Position numbers and translations under genes: made by a program. A stretch of 64,000 nucleotides of DNA from Bradyrhizobium ottawaense (GTDB lineage: Bacteria; Pseudomonadota; Alphaproteobacteria; Rhizobiales; Xanthobacteraceae). The notes below the pieces were generated by a model, which worked only from the letters and a program-made list of their open reading frames with translations, did no database searches and was not told where the DNA came from. The stretch covers positions 2,766,001 to 2,830,000 of the forward strand of contig NZ_CP029425.2 in assembly GCF_002278135.3 (NCBI RefSeq), given 5' to 3'. Of the stretch, positions 1 through 9,181 are shown in pieces. How positions within the stretch are numbered: position 1 is the stretch's first letter; the number at the start of each line of letters is the position of its first letter.

Positions 1-1397
1 GCGGTTGCCAGATCCAGCAGCGCCTGGCGAATGACGGCGGCGGCGCCGGCATCGACGCCCCAGGTCGGCTGGCTCACCACCAGCACCGCGGGGTTGCGCA
101 GGATTTCGCGTCCCACGATGAACTTCTGCAAATTGCCGCCGGAGAGGGATGCGGCTTCCGGATCGCGCTTGGCCTTGCGGACGTCGAACGTCTCGGTCGC
201 ACGGTCGACGGTCTTCAGCGTGGCCGCCGTATTGATGAAGCCGCGATGGACCATGCCGCTGGCGGCGTGTCCGGTGAGCAGCGCGTTCTCCGAGAGCTTC
301 ATGCGCGGTGCGGTGCCATGACCGAGCCGCTCCTCGGGAACGAACGCAGCACCCAGCTTGCGCCGCTGCGTGATGGAGAGATGGCCGGCGGCAATGCCTT
401 CGATCACCACCGTGCCCGGGTCCTTCGACAGGCGCTCGCCGGACAGCGCGGCGAACAGTTCGTCCTGGCCGTTGCCGGCGACGCCCGCGATGCCGAGGAT
501 CTCGCCGCCCTTCAGCTCGAACGAGATGTGCTCGAGCCGTACGCCGTGCGCTTCGCCTGGTGCGAGCGAAAGATCGTTGACGACGAGCCGCGGAACGGTG
601 GTCTTCCGGCCGGATGCCGCCTTCAGTTGCTTGATCTCGCCGCCGACCATCATGCGGGCGAGCGAGGCCGCGGTCTCGCGCCGGGGATCGCAGGTCTCGA
701 CCTTCCTGCCGCCGCGCAGGATCGTGGCGGTGTCGCAGAGCCGCTTCACCTCCTCGAGCTTGTGGCTGATGTAGAGGATGGCGCGGCCTTCGGCCTTGAG
801 CCGCTCCAGCACGACGAACAGTTGATCGGCTTCCTGCGGCGTCAGGACGGCGGTGGGCTCGTCCAGGATCAGGAATTTCGGATCCTGCATCAGCGCGCGG
901 ACGATCTCGATGCGCTGGCGCTCGCCGACCGACAATTGCCAGACCTCGCGTTTGGGATCGAGCGGAAGGCCGTAAGTCTTCGACATCTGCTCCAGTCGCG
1001 CCGACATGTCCCTGAAGGACTCCCGTCCGTCGAGGCCGAGCGCGACGTTCTCGGCGACGGTGAGATTGTCGAACAGCGAGAAGTGCTGGAACACCATGCC
1101 GATGCCGCGGCTGCGGGCTTCGGAGGGACCGGACAGCACGACCTGTTGGCCCTGCCAGCGAATCTCGCCGGCGCTGGGCTGGATCAGCCCGTAGATCGCC
1201 TTGACCAGCGTCGACTTGCCGGCACCGTTCTCGCCGAGCAGCGCGTGGATTTCGCCGGGCCAAATATCGATGTCGATGGAATCGTTGGCGAGGAAATCGC
1301 CATAGCGTTTGGTGAGTCCGATCGTCCGCAGCAGCGGGGGCTCGCCGGAATTCAGGTCGTCAGGTGTCGAATCCAACATTCGCTGATGCGCTTGCAT
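1..1397 (-). CDS. Nucleoside/sugar-type ABC transporter ATP-binding protein (partial, 3' end outside window)
   Basis: The protein has two tandem ABC ATPase domains; 465 codons are visible and the C-terminus runs off the left edge. Domain 1 has Walker A GENGAGKST at about residues 55-63, a VGERQ-type signature and Walker B FLILDEPT. Domain 2 has a weak P-loop (GVAGNGQDEL) and the signature LSGGNLQKF, as in the sugar/nucleoside family of double ATPases (RbsA, YufO, NupO types). It would energise import from the cytoplasmic face of a BMP-type system. ATG at 1397 is used; a second in-frame ATG lies at 1379. It is divergent from a Tsx-like channel and close to purine/ureide enzymes, so a nucleoside or purine-derivative substrate is inferred. 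The permease and binding-protein genes would lie outside the window. Confidence 0.9.
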   Translation of the reverse strand, partial: MQAHQRMLDSTPDDLNSGEPPLLRTIGLTKRYGDFLANDSIDIDIWPGEIHALLGENGAGKSTLVKAIYGLIQPSAGEIRWQGQQVVLSGPSEARSRGIGMVFQHFSLFDNLTVAENVALGLDGRESFRDMSARLEQMSKTYGLPLDPKREVWQLSVGERQRIEIVRALMQDPKFLILDEPTAVLTPQEADQLFVVLERLKAEGRAILYISHKLEEVKRLCDTATILRGGRKVETCDPRRETAASLARMMVGGEIKQLKAASGRKTTVPRLVVNDLSLAPGEAHGVRLEHISFELKGGEILGIAGVAGNGQDELFAALSGERLSKDPGTVVIEGIAAGHLSITQRRKLGAAFVPEERLGHGTAPRMKLSENALLTGHAASGMVHRGFINTAATLKTVDRATETFDVRKAKRDPEAASLSGGNLQKFIVGREILRNPAVLVVSQPTWGVDAGAAAVIRQALLDLAT

Positions 1398-1963
1398 GGT
1401 GAAATGCCGCGATAGTGGGCCAGTTTGAGCCCCGGCGTAAGGTGTGAAAATGCGTCATCCCTTGCTCAACGCTGTGGCAGGCACCTTGTGTCGGTGCGCC
1501 TGCGCCGGCCGAGACGAAGCCCCCCTGCTCAAACGCCCACGCTCGGCCATGCCGGCTTGGCTGTCGCCGGCGCCTGTTGCAGATTTGTGACGGTCCAAGC
1601 CAAATCGGAACCCGCTATGCAGACCTGACGTCGCAGTGAGCAAAGTTGCGCCATCGCGCTTATGCAATGCGGATCGACGCAACATTGGCTCCCGACCATC
1701 GCGCCTGCAATATCCGCTCGGCATGAAAGAAGAGCGAAATCAAACGGGAATGTCCGGCAACAGCCGGCGTCGCCGGCAACAGCCGGCGTCGCCGGCCGCA
1801 TGCCGGCTGCAGAAAGCCTGCTAAATCCTACGAAGAGACGCCGCCCCTTGCCGAAACAAGCGGCATGCCTTGAAAAAAGTTGAGGCTTCTCCCTCCGGGA
1901 GATCGGCGCAAGTCTCGCACCCAAGGGCGTTCATTGACGTGTCCACACTTGGGGGTATTCAGG
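1398..1963. other. Intergenic region between divergent transporter genes
   Basis: About 565 bp separate the ABC ATPase and the Tsx-like channel. Open frames here have no recognisable family, good ribosome site or coding character. The region should hold both divergent promoters. It contains a short GC-rich tandem repeat (listed separately). Confidence 0.5.
1754..1791. repeat. Two perfect copies of a 19-bp GC-rich unit plus a decayed third
   Basis: CCGGCAACAGCCGGCGTCG occurs twice head to tail at 1754-1772 and 1773-1791. A degenerate third copy (CCGGC...GCCGGC) follows to about 1807. Each unit contains GCCGGC palindromes, so the block can fold into several hairpins. It lies in the gap between two divergent genes. 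Confidence 0.8.
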
Positions 1964-3067
1964 ATGTCGTTTCGTTTCAGGGCAATTGCAGCAGCGGCGC
2001 TGTCACTTGCTACGCTCGCCACCGGTGGCTTGGCTTTCGCGGCGGATCTGCCGGTCAAGGCTGCCAAGAAGGCGGCGGATCTCCCGTTCTTCCTGGTGAT
2101 CGATAACCGCGTCACCTTCTCCTACATCTTCAACGCCTCGCAGCCCGGTGCATGGTCGTTCCGGCCGGATGGATCGATCGACAGCAAGACCACCAAGCAG
2201 GTCTACTCGTTCACGCATTTCGATCTCTGGGCATACGGCACGAACTTCTTCACCATCTCGATGTTCAAGTCCGATCACAATGATCCGTCCGGGCCCTGCA
2301 CCAACGCGGGCACGATCTTCGGCGCGCCGGCAATTTGCGCCGGTGCAACGGAGATCTACGGACTGTTCCGCTCGACGTTCGGTTGGAATGAGCTCTTCGA
2401 CACCAAGGCCTTCACCGCGGGGCCGCTTCACAACATCTCGTTCGAGGTTGGCATGGATGCCAACACGGAGAACCGGTATTTCGGCGCCGCCAAGCGCGAC
2501 GTCGTCGGCGGTCTGCAGTTTGCGTTCGATCTGCCCTACAAGGGTTACATCAACGTCGCACCGCTGGTGTACTGGGAGTTCGCCAACCACAACTCGTTCA
2601 GCCAGTGCGGACTGTTCGGTGCCGGCGTTCCCGGCGTGACCTGTCTTGCAGACGGCAATACCTCGTTCAAGCCGACCTGGGCGGTCGAGGTCAATTACTA
2701 TATGGATCTCGGCTTCCTGCCGCCGAACATGCAATATTTCTCGATCAGCGGCCGCGCCGGCTGGTACGGCAAGAAGGGCACCGACACCCAACCGCTTCCC
2801 TACAGCCCGGCGAACGGCGTCTACAACACGGCGGTCGAGTTGAATTCGGAGCCCATCCGCCTGACCTTCGATGCCTCGAAGGCCGCCTGGGGTGACAAGT
2901 ATTCGCACTTCGTGGACGTCTGGGTGGCTTACCGCTACTGGCAGAACAAGTTCGGTCTCGATCACAACCTTGCCGTCGGCTGCACCACGGCGGTCGGTGG
3001 CCGGACGGTGAGCACGGGATCGTGCACCGAGTCCTCGCTCTACTCCGGCATCACCGTGAAGTTCTAG
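1964..3067 (+). CDS. Tsx-like outer-membrane channel protein
   Basis: This 367-residue exported protein starts with a clear signal peptide ending in AFAADLP. The mature part is rich in aromatic-edged beta strands, as expected for an outer-membrane barrel, and resembles the nucleoside-specific channel (Tsx/OmpK) family; short stretches such as NISFEVGMD, PYKGYINVAPLVYWEF and the final strand SSLYSGITVKF fit. The start at 1964 places the signal peptide at the N-terminus; the frame is open further upstream but without a better start. Divergent from a nucleoside-type ABC ATPase and next to a purine-type deaminase, it probably lets nucleosides or purine breakdown products cross the outer membrane. 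The family call is good; the substrate is inferred. Confidence 0.75.
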   Translation: MSFRFRAIAAAALSLATLATGGLAFAADLPVKAAKKAADLPFFLVIDNRVTFSYIFNASQPGAWSFRPDGSIDSKTTKQVYSFTHFDLWAYGTNFFTISMFKSDHNDPSGPCTNAGTIFGAPAICAGATEIYGLFRSTFGWNELFDTKAFTAGPLHNISFEVGMDANTENRYFGAAKRDVVGGLQFAFDLPYKGYINVAPLVYWEFANHNSFSQCGLFGAGVPGVTCLADGNTSFKPTWAVEVNYYMDLGFLPPNMQYFSISGRAGWYGKKGTDTQPLPYSPANGVYNTAVELNSEPIRLTFDASKAAWGDKYSHFVDVWVAYRYWQNKFGLDHNLAVGCTTAVGGRTVSTGSCTESSLYSGITVKF

Positions 3068-3087
3068 CTGCCTGACGCTCGGCAGCT

Positions 3088-3212
3088 GTAGGGTGGGCAA
3101 AGCGACTTGTCCGACGTGGCTCGAAGAGCGAAGGCGGAAGCGTGCCCACCACTTCTGCTTCCGTAGGACTCCGATGGTGGGCACGGCGCAGGCGCGCCTT
3201 TGCCCACCCTAC
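3088..3212. repeat. MITE-like palindromic element with 15-bp terminal inverted repeats
   Basis: The left end GTAGGGTGGGCAAAG (3088-3102) is the exact reverse complement of the right end CTTTGCCCACCCTAC (3198-3212). Inside lies a second, imperfect pair of arms (GTGCCCACCA...TGGTGGGCAC). The 125-bp element sits between the convergent channel and deaminase genes and codes for nothing. I recall very similar palindromic repeats as common between genes in Bradyrhizobium. Confidence 0.85.
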
Positions 3213-3234
3213 GATTTCAAGCTTGTGGTTACGC

Positions 3235-3720
3235 CTACTTCGTCCAGACACCGTCGTGCAGCGCTGCGGCTTCGTCCTCGAGCAGCGGACCAACGACTTC
3301 GGTCAGCCGCTGGCCGCTGGCAAAGACCTCGCGGCACGGCAGGTCGAGGGTCGGGTTCTCCGGATGGTTGCCGGTGACGCCGCGCAGGCGATGCTCGCTG
3401 AGGCCGTAGACGACGCGGCCGATGCCGGCCCAGTAGATCGCGCCGGCGCACATCGCGCAGGGCTCTGCCGAGGAATAGAGCGTCGCTGTCGCCAGCACTT
3501 CGCGGCCGAGTGTGCGGCAGGCCTGGGTGGCCGCGAGACGTTCGGCATGCGCGGTGCCGTCATGATCCGGCATGTAGCCGTTCTCGGTCTCGATCAGAAC
3601 CTTGCCGCTCGCATCGACGACGATGCAGCCGAACGGGTGGTTGCCATGGGTGAGGGAGCGGCGGGCGACCGCGAAGGACAAACGCAGAAAATGCTCGTCA
3701 CGCTCGGATGCGTTGGCCAT
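3235..3720 (-). CDS. Cytidine/guanine deaminase-family protein (nucleoside deaminase)
   Basis: This 161-residue zinc hydrolase of the cytidine/deoxycytidylate deaminase superfamily has the catalytic HAE at residues 58-60 and the zinc-binding PCAMC at 87-91. Its length matches guanine deaminases of the GuaD type and TadA-like proteins. TadA would be expected elsewhere with tRNA genes; here the neighbours (allantoate-type amidohydrolase, Tsx-like channel, nucleoside-type ABC ATPase) argue for deamination of guanine or another purine/nucleoside base. The start at 3720 gives the normal family N-terminus; the frame extends upstream without family similarity. The exact substrate is not certain. Confidence 0.85.
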   Translation of the reverse strand: MANASERDEHFLRLSFAVARRSLTHGNHPFGCIVVDASGKVLIETENGYMPDHDGTAHAERLAATQACRTLGREVLATATLYSSAEPCAMCAGAIYWAGIGRVVYGLSEHRLRGVTGNHPENPTLDLPCREVFASGQRLTEVVGPLLEDEAAALHDGVWTK

Positions 3721-4082
3721 CGATCCTCCGCCGTCAGTGCCCCGCCATGCGCCGGCCGATCGTCGCATGACCAGCTTCGCTGGCCCGTCCTTCATACACG
3801 AATTCGCCGTGGAACATCTCCACCAGCCGGCTGGGTTCATTGACGGTACCTTCCGGATAACCGATTGAAAATATTGATTATGCGGGCCGTTCGGGTCCTG
3901 ATAAAGGTGAAACTATTGGTGCGCCTGTGCATGACCGGCGTGACGCAGCCTGCCGCGTACGCGCATTCATGCTAACCACGCGCAGGTTGGGACGGGCGCC
4001 GGTGCGTGACTGGCCGCCGAACGTGTACCGATGGTCGCCAGACAGCCGCTGCCGCGGTCCAGAGAAGAGAAAGCTCGTCGAG

Positions 4083-5342
4083 ATGAGTGCCGTCAACGCC
4101 GTTCAAAATGCATCGCTCGGCGAAGAGATCGTGCGAGGGATCAACGATCTGGCTGCGATCTCGGAAGCAGGCGACAACCTCACCCGCATCTATCTCACCA
4201 AGGAGTTGCGCAAGGCGGCGGACCTCCTGCTGAGCTGGATGCGCGATGCCGGCATGAGCGCGCGTCTTGACGCGATCGGCAATGTCTGCGGCCGCTACGA
4301 AGGCGAGCGGCCGGGTGCGCCCTGCCTGATGCTCGGCTCGCACTACGACACCGTACGCGATGCCGGCAAATGGGACGGGCCGTTGGGCGTGATCACGGCC
4401 ATTGCCTGCGTTGCCGATCTCAATCGCCGTGGCAAGCGCCTGCCGTTCGCGATCGAGATCGTCGGCTTCGCCGACGAGGAGGGCGTGCGGTTTGCTTCGA
4501 CCTTGCTGGGCAGCCGTGCGGTGGCCGGCACCTTCGACGAGAGTGTCTTGAATGCGCGCGACCGCGACGGTGTGTCGATGCGCGATGCGCTCGTGCAGTT
4601 CGGCCTCGACCCCGATCATATCGGAGCGGCCGCGCGGACGCGGCGCGAGCTGCTTGCCTATCTCGAATTGCACATCGAGCAAGGGCCGGTGCTGGAAGCG
4701 CAGGACCTGCCTGTCGGGGTCGTCACCGCGATTGCCGGTGCCACGCGGCTTGCCGCGCGGCTGACCGGCATGGCCGGGCACGCCGGCACGGTGCCAATGG
4801 CGCTTCGGCGTGATGCGCTCGCGGGCGCGGCCGAATGCATCGGGGCGATCGAGCAGTTTTGCCGCACCGACGCGAGTGGGCTTGTCGGCACGGTCGGCTA
4901 CATCCAGGCGAGGCCCGGGGCGACCAATGTCATTCCGGGTGAGGTGTCCTTCACCATCGACATGCGCGCGCCGACCGATATGCACCGCAAGCGCGCGGTG
5001 GCTGACGTCGTCCGCCAGATCGAGGCGATCGCCAGGCGCCGGCACTTGGCCCTCCAGCTCGACGTCACTCACGAGAACCGCACCGCGCCTTGCGCGCCGT
5101 GGCTCAAGGGCCAGATCGCGCAGGCGATCGAAGCGGAGGGGTTCTCGGTGTTCGAGCTGCCGAGCGGGGCAGGGCACGACGGCATGGCCATGATCGACAT
5201 CGCCGATGTCGGCATGGTCTTCGTCCGCTGCCGCGGCGGCATCAGCCACCACCCGGACGAGCATGTGGAGCTCGCCGATGCCGACGCCGGTGCGCGGGTG
5301 CTGCTGCGGGTGATCGAGAATTTCAGGCCCCGGGAAGGGTAG
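4083..5342 (+). CDS. Zn-dependent allantoate amidohydrolase / N-carbamoyl amino acid hydrolase family
   Basis: A 419-residue M20-family amidohydrolase (AllC/HyuC group). Metal-site motifs are all present: SHYDTV, then D in KWDGPLG, FADEEGVRF with the Glu pair, ELHIEQGP and the C-terminal SHHPDEH. The dimerisation/lid segment with GHAGTVPM is intact. Such enzymes release ammonia and CO2 from allantoate or hydrolyse N-carbamoyl amides. The ATG at 4083 follows a purine-rich AGAGAAGAGAAAG; the 52 upstream codons in frame lack family similarity and are excluded. With a purine-type deaminase, a Tsx-like channel and a nucleoside-type importer nearby, ureide catabolism is the best fit, but carbamoyl-amino-acid hydrolysis cannot be excluded. 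Confidence 0.85.
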   Translation: MSAVNAVQNASLGEEIVRGINDLAAISEAGDNLTRIYLTKELRKAADLLLSWMRDAGMSARLDAIGNVCGRYEGERPGAPCLMLGSHYDTVRDAGKWDGPLGVITAIACVADLNRRGKRLPFAIEIVGFADEEGVRFASTLLGSRAVAGTFDESVLNARDRDGVSMRDALVQFGLDPDHIGAAARTRRELLAYLELHIEQGPVLEAQDLPVGVVTAIAGATRLAARLTGMAGHAGTVPMALRRDALAGAAECIGAIEQFCRTDASGLVGTVGYIQARPGATNVIPGEVSFTIDMRAPTDMHRKRAVADVVRQIEAIARRRHLALQLDVTHENRTAPCAPWLKGQIAQAIEAEGFSVFELPSGAGHDGMAMIDIADVGMVFVRCRGGISHHPDEHVELADADAGARVLLRVIENFRPREG

Positions 5343-5443
5343 GCTGAAGGAGCCCCGCTGGAAGCCGGTGCGTCATCTGGACGAAATACGAATCAGCCAT
5401 GCTTTGGGTGGTGGCCGCACCGTCGGAGTTACCCTAGCCACAT

Positions 5444-6817
5444 ATGAATAGCGATATCTCGTTGCCCTCAGATCGCGGAAACCGATTTTACCAAGGCGTG
5501 GCCGCAACCTTTTTCGCCAACGCCCTCCAGGCGGTCAATTTTCTCGGTGATCGATTCCTGAGAAAGTCGCACCATTCGTTGTCGGCCATCGAGGACCTTT
5601 ACCGGCACTCGATGGACAGCGCCTTTTCGGTGACCGAGGCCTTCCTCGTCACCGGCGCGCCGCACGCATCCGCCTATTATCCCCGTGACTTCGCCTGGTT
5701 CTATTCTGATGTCCTCGACCCCGAGACCATCATGGATGCGCAGGACGCGGTGCGGCGGGCCCGGCTGCTCGACAAGAGTATCCGTCTGTTGCTCGAGGCG
5801 GTTCGCGCCGATGTCGTCACGACCACCATCGTCCCGGCGGGACGCGGTCGGTACCTCGGCGTGAACTATTTTTCGCGCCCGTCGGATACGCTGCTCGGCA
5901 TTCTGGCCGGCCTGCAGCAGATGATCTCGGCCGATCAGAGGGCGCCGTCCTATCTGGCGATGGCACAATGCGCGCATGCCGGCCGGCTGCTGCTGGCCGA
6001 ATATGGCGGTGACCTGAAGCGTGTGGTCCTGCAGCTCGCAAGCGAGCTCGAGCCGTTCGACGATGACGGCACCAGGTATTTGCTGTGCGATGCCCGTGGC
6101 CCTCGCTCCGCTGCAACGGATACCCGTGCGGAACGCAGGCGCTTTGTCACCAATGCCTGCGTCTACACAACCTTCCTGTGGAGCGTGCAGCTCGGCATCG
6201 TGGACGAGAACGAGCTGAAGCGGCTGCTCGGACGCGGCCTTGCGCAGTACAAGAAGGCCCTGCTCCGTCTGTTCGGCAGGGACGGCTACATCAGGCATTC
6301 GCTGGATGGTCCGAAGGGATTGCCGGTGTCCTCGGTCGCGCTGGATTTCGTCAGCGTGCATCGCGGCTTCTGGGAAATGAACGATGCGAGCGAGCGGGCG
6401 CTGTTCGCGGCGACGGCGGATCTGATCATCGCGGAGCCGCGCTTTCGCATACCCTCTACGTTCCACTTCCTGGTGTCCGCGGATAATCCGCGGAACAAGA
6501 TGATCCACAAGATTGCGGCTCCCGCCTATCAAGGGCGCTCGTCCTGGCCGACGTTCAACGTCGAGTTCGCGGACCGGATGCTCGACTACGACGAGGTCTC
6601 CGGCGGCGATCACTACCGGGCCTGCGCGCAAGGGATATTGAAGGACATTCGCACCGCGACCGAAGTGCACGGCGGATATCAGGAGCTGATCTCGGAACAG
6701 GGGCTGAAGTATCGCACCTGGGCCTACAAGGGCGCCGTGGCCCATTCCTGGTTTCCGCGCTTCCTGTCGGTCTGGAGGAGGGCGTATGGAACGCCGCTCC
6801 TGCAATGGAATGACTGA
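5444..6817 (+). CDS. Hypothetical protein with (alpha/alpha)6-toroid glycosidase-like features
   Basis: A 457-residue soluble protein without signal peptide. It is helix-rich, and aromatic/acidic signatures recall six-hairpin glycosidases of the GH15/GH63 kind: YYPRDFAWFY around residues 79-86 with an Arg-Asp pair, EMND near the middle and EVHGGYQE with AYKGAVAHSWFP near the C-terminus. No family name can be given from sequence alone. It stands alone between the ureide group and dctA, about 100 bp after the amidohydrolase. It could be a sugar-processing enzyme acting in the cytoplasm; that is inference from fold-like features only. Confidence 0.7.
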   Translation: MNSDISLPSDRGNRFYQGVAATFFANALQAVNFLGDRFLRKSHHSLSAIEDLYRHSMDSAFSVTEAFLVTGAPHASAYYPRDFAWFYSDVLDPETIMDAQDAVRRARLLDKSIRLLLEAVRADVVTTTIVPAGRGRYLGVNYFSRPSDTLLGILAGLQQMISADQRAPSYLAMAQCAHAGRLLLAEYGGDLKRVVLQLASELEPFDDDGTRYLLCDARGPRSAATDTRAERRRFVTNACVYTTFLWSVQLGIVDENELKRLLGRGLAQYKKALLRLFGRDGYIRHSLDGPKGLPVSSVALDFVSVHRGFWEMNDASERALFAATADLIIAEPRFRIPSTFHFLVSADNPRNKMIHKIAAPAYQGRSSWPTFNVEFADRMLDYDEVSGGDHYRACAQGILKDIRTATEVHGGYQELISEQGLKYRTWAYKGAVAHSWFPRFLSVWRRAYGTPLLQWND

Positions 6818-6829
6818 TCCGCGGGGGCG

Positions 6830-8149
6830 CTATCCCGCCGTCACGTCCACCAGCTCACCGCCCTCCAGCACCTTGGCCGCCTTGGCGCGGTCGAGATCGC
6901 CTTCCCAGGCCGCGACCACGACCGTCGCGACGCAGTTGCCGACGAGGTTGCCGAGCGCGCGGGCCATGCCGATGAACCAGTCGACCGACAGCACCAGCAC
7001 GAGGCCGATCGCGGGAATGCTCGGCACCGCATTGAGCGTCGCCGCCAGGATCACGATGGCCGAACCCGGCACGCCATGCGCGCCCTTCGAGGTGATCAGG
7101 GAGACGCCGAGAACCAGCAGGAGATCGCCGAAGGACAGCGGCGTGTTGGTCGCCTGCGCGATGAAGACGACGGCGAGCGTCAGATAGATCGAGAAGGCGT
7201 CGAGGTTGAAGGAATAGCCGGTCGGAATCACGAGACCGACCACGGAATCCTTCACGCCCATCCGCTCCAGCTTCTTCATGATCTGCGGCAGCACGGCATC
7301 GGAGGAGGCGGTCGCGAGCACGATGGTCAGCTCTTCGCGCAGGTAGGCGAGGAATTTGAGGATGTTGATCCCGGCGAGCGCCATCACGCCGCCGAGCACG
7401 CCCAGCACGAAGATGGCGACCGAGATGTAGAACAGCATCACCAGCGACACGAGCTGCTTGAGCGAGCCGACCCCGTATTTGCCGACGGTGTAGGCGACCG
7501 CGCCGAGCACGCCGAGCGGGGCAACGCGGACAATCAGGCCCATGACGCGGAACAGCACGGTGGAGGCGGCATCGATCATGCTGGTGACGAGCTTGCCCTT
7601 TTCGCCGCCGACGAGCGCGAGCCCGACGCCGAACAGGACCGCGAAGAACAGCACCTGGAGCACGTCGTTGCGCGACAGCGCATCGAAGGAGGTGGTCGGG
7701 ATCACGTTCATCAGAAAGGCGCCGATGCCGCCGCCTGACAGCTTGTGGGCGTTGTCGGCGTAGGTGTTGAGCGCTTTGGCATCCAGCGTGGAGGGATCGA
7801 TGTTCATGCCGTGGCCGGGCCCGAAGAGGTAAGCAAGCAACAGGCCGACGACGAGCGCGACGGTCGTCATGATCTCGAAATAGACCAGCGCCTTGACGCC
7901 GACCCGGCCGACCTTCTTGAGGTCGCCGGCGCCGGCAATCCCGTGCACGACGACGCAGAACACGATCGGCGCCACGATCATCGAGATCAGCTTCAGGAAA
8001 GCGTCGCTGAGGATCTTGAGCCCGATCGCGAAGTCCGGGACGGCCATGCCCAGGATGACGCCAAGCACCAGCGCGGCCAGGACCTGGACGAACAGCGAGG
8101 TGTAGAGCGGCTTCGGCTCGGCGGCGGGCGCCGCGGTGATGGTCGACAT
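6830..8149 (-). CDS. dctA: C4-dicarboxylate:cation symporter DctA
   Basis: A 439-residue inner-membrane transporter of the dicarboxylate/amino acid:cation symporter family. It has the expected hydrophobic segments and hairpin-loop motifs: SSDAVLPQIM in the region that binds substrate, SKGAHGVPGSA, and GNLVGNCVATVVVA near the end. DctA imports succinate, fumarate and malate; in rhizobia it feeds bacteroids. The length is normal for the family. The usual two-component regulators DctBD are not adjacent here. The gene converges on the preceding toroid-like gene with 12 bp between stops. Confidence 0.93.
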   Translation of the reverse strand: MSTITAAPAAEPKPLYTSLFVQVLAALVLGVILGMAVPDFAIGLKILSDAFLKLISMIVAPIVFCVVVHGIAGAGDLKKVGRVGVKALVYFEIMTTVALVVGLLLAYLFGPGHGMNIDPSTLDAKALNTYADNAHKLSGGGIGAFLMNVIPTTSFDALSRNDVLQVLFFAVLFGVGLALVGGEKGKLVTSMIDAASTVLFRVMGLIVRVAPLGVLGAVAYTVGKYGVGSLKQLVSLVMLFYISVAIFVLGVLGGVMALAGINILKFLAYLREELTIVLATASSDAVLPQIMKKLERMGVKDSVVGLVIPTGYSFNLDAFSIYLTLAVVFIAQATNTPLSFGDLLLVLGVSLITSKGAHGVPGSAIVILAATLNAVPSIPAIGLVLVLSVDWFIGMARALGNLVGNCVATVVVAAWEGDLDRAKAAKVLEGGELVDVTAG

Positions 8150-8406
8150 GGTGGATTTCCCCGGTTTGACGCGACTTGGACGTCAAAAAGGAGCAACAAC
8201 CGTGCCAGATTGTCGCGGTATTTCCGGAAAGCGGCCTGGAGGTCGCCCTGTTATCCCGGGCGGCGCGACGCAACGCTTCAGGAGCGCTGTGTCGGGGGGC
8301 GCGGAACCCATCACTCCACGCCTTCGCTATCTCGCCGAACAGTCGCGTGGGGAGGAAGCCGCGGGACCCGTCAGTCGTTATGCCTACGCCGAAACGAAAG
8401 GCAACC

Positions 8407-8628
8407 TCATGCCGCAAGATCCAGCAGCCGGCATGATCCGCGCACGAGCGCCTTGCGTCCCGTGGGCGTCATCACAGGTATGCCGTCATTGACGACAACG
8501 AGACCGAACTTGACGAGACTTTCGATAAGATAGGCCTTCGAGAGGCGACCGCCCGACACCGGGTTGCGAAGTGTGCGCAGGGCTTCCCACTGGTCCGGCG
8601 AGAGATCGAAGTCGACGTCGTTGCTCAT
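8407..8628 (-). CDS. Small conserved hypothetical protein
   Basis: This 73-residue protein contains DFDLSPDQWEALRTL followed by a predicted helix pair and MTPTGRKAL, suggestive of a small winged-helix-like or MarR-like fold, though no family can be named. GAGG lies 7 nt before the ATG, a good ribosome site. The composition matches the host genome. It lies alone between dctA and the next small gene. Confidence 0.6.
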   Translation of the reverse strand: MSNDVDFDLSPDQWEALRTLRNPVSGGRLSKAYLIESLVKFGLVVVNDGIPVMTPTGRKALVRGSCRLLDLAA

Positions 8629-8979
8629 GTTGCCTCAAGCGATAGTACCATTCGCGCGCCTCTGTTAGCGGGGCTGCATGAAGACCATGCGACGACAATG
8701 AGTCGGGAATTCGGTGCGCTGTTTAGAACGTCTCTTCACGAATTGCCGCACTTCATTGCGCCACAAGAGTAAAGATCGCTCGTTGGCGAATATTGTCCCG
8801 AGCTTCGATCACATATTGATGAATTCGGTTTGATGCTGCACTGCAAGTTGTCGCGGTGCACGGGAAGCGCTGCTGTCCCATTCTGCGTCGCAATAGGCAC
8901 AGAAATCGTGAAGCGAAAGGTTGAGGATTCTGTTACGGTGATCCCCGGGGAATGACTTCACGCTGCAGGAGTGGAGTGC

Positions 8980-9162
8980 ATGAACAGGCTGGTCAAAATT
9001 CGCAGTCAGGAATCCCTGTGCCGGGAGCGCGCCGCGCTCGATTTCGATCGCCGGGTTTTCTGGCTCGCGCAAGCCGAGGAATGGGAGCAGCGCGCGCTCG
9101 ACGAAATTGCCTATCACTTCCGGGAGTGCAATATCGGCCAGGCGGAGCTTGCACGGAACTGA
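8980..9162 (+). CDS. Small conserved hypothetical protein (60 aa)
   Basis: The protein is strongly charged and mostly helical: it begins MNRLVKIRSQESLCRERAAL and contains LAQAEEWEQRALDEIAYHF. ATG at 8980 follows AGGAGTGGAG; an in-frame ATG at 8971 is the alternative. Similar short proteins are familiar from Bradyrhizobium. No function can be assigned. It converges on the coxE-like gene. Confidence 0.55.
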   Translation: MNRLVKIRSQESLCRERAALDFDRRVFWLAQAEEWEQRALDEIAYHFRECNIGQAELARN

Positions 9163-9181
9163 CGCTGGCCGCGAGCAAGAC

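Noticed and set aside
246..1415. Long plus-strand open frame of 389 codons
   Set aside because: It mirrors the double-ATPase gene on the minus strand, which has all family motifs; this frame has none.
2003..3184. Minus-strand open frame across the Tsx-like gene
   Set aside because: Shadow of a clear exported barrel gene; composition is Arg/Gly-rich with no family motif.
3972..5264. Minus-strand open frame of 430 codons
   Set aside because: Antisense to the amidohydrolase gene, which has complete metal-site motifs.
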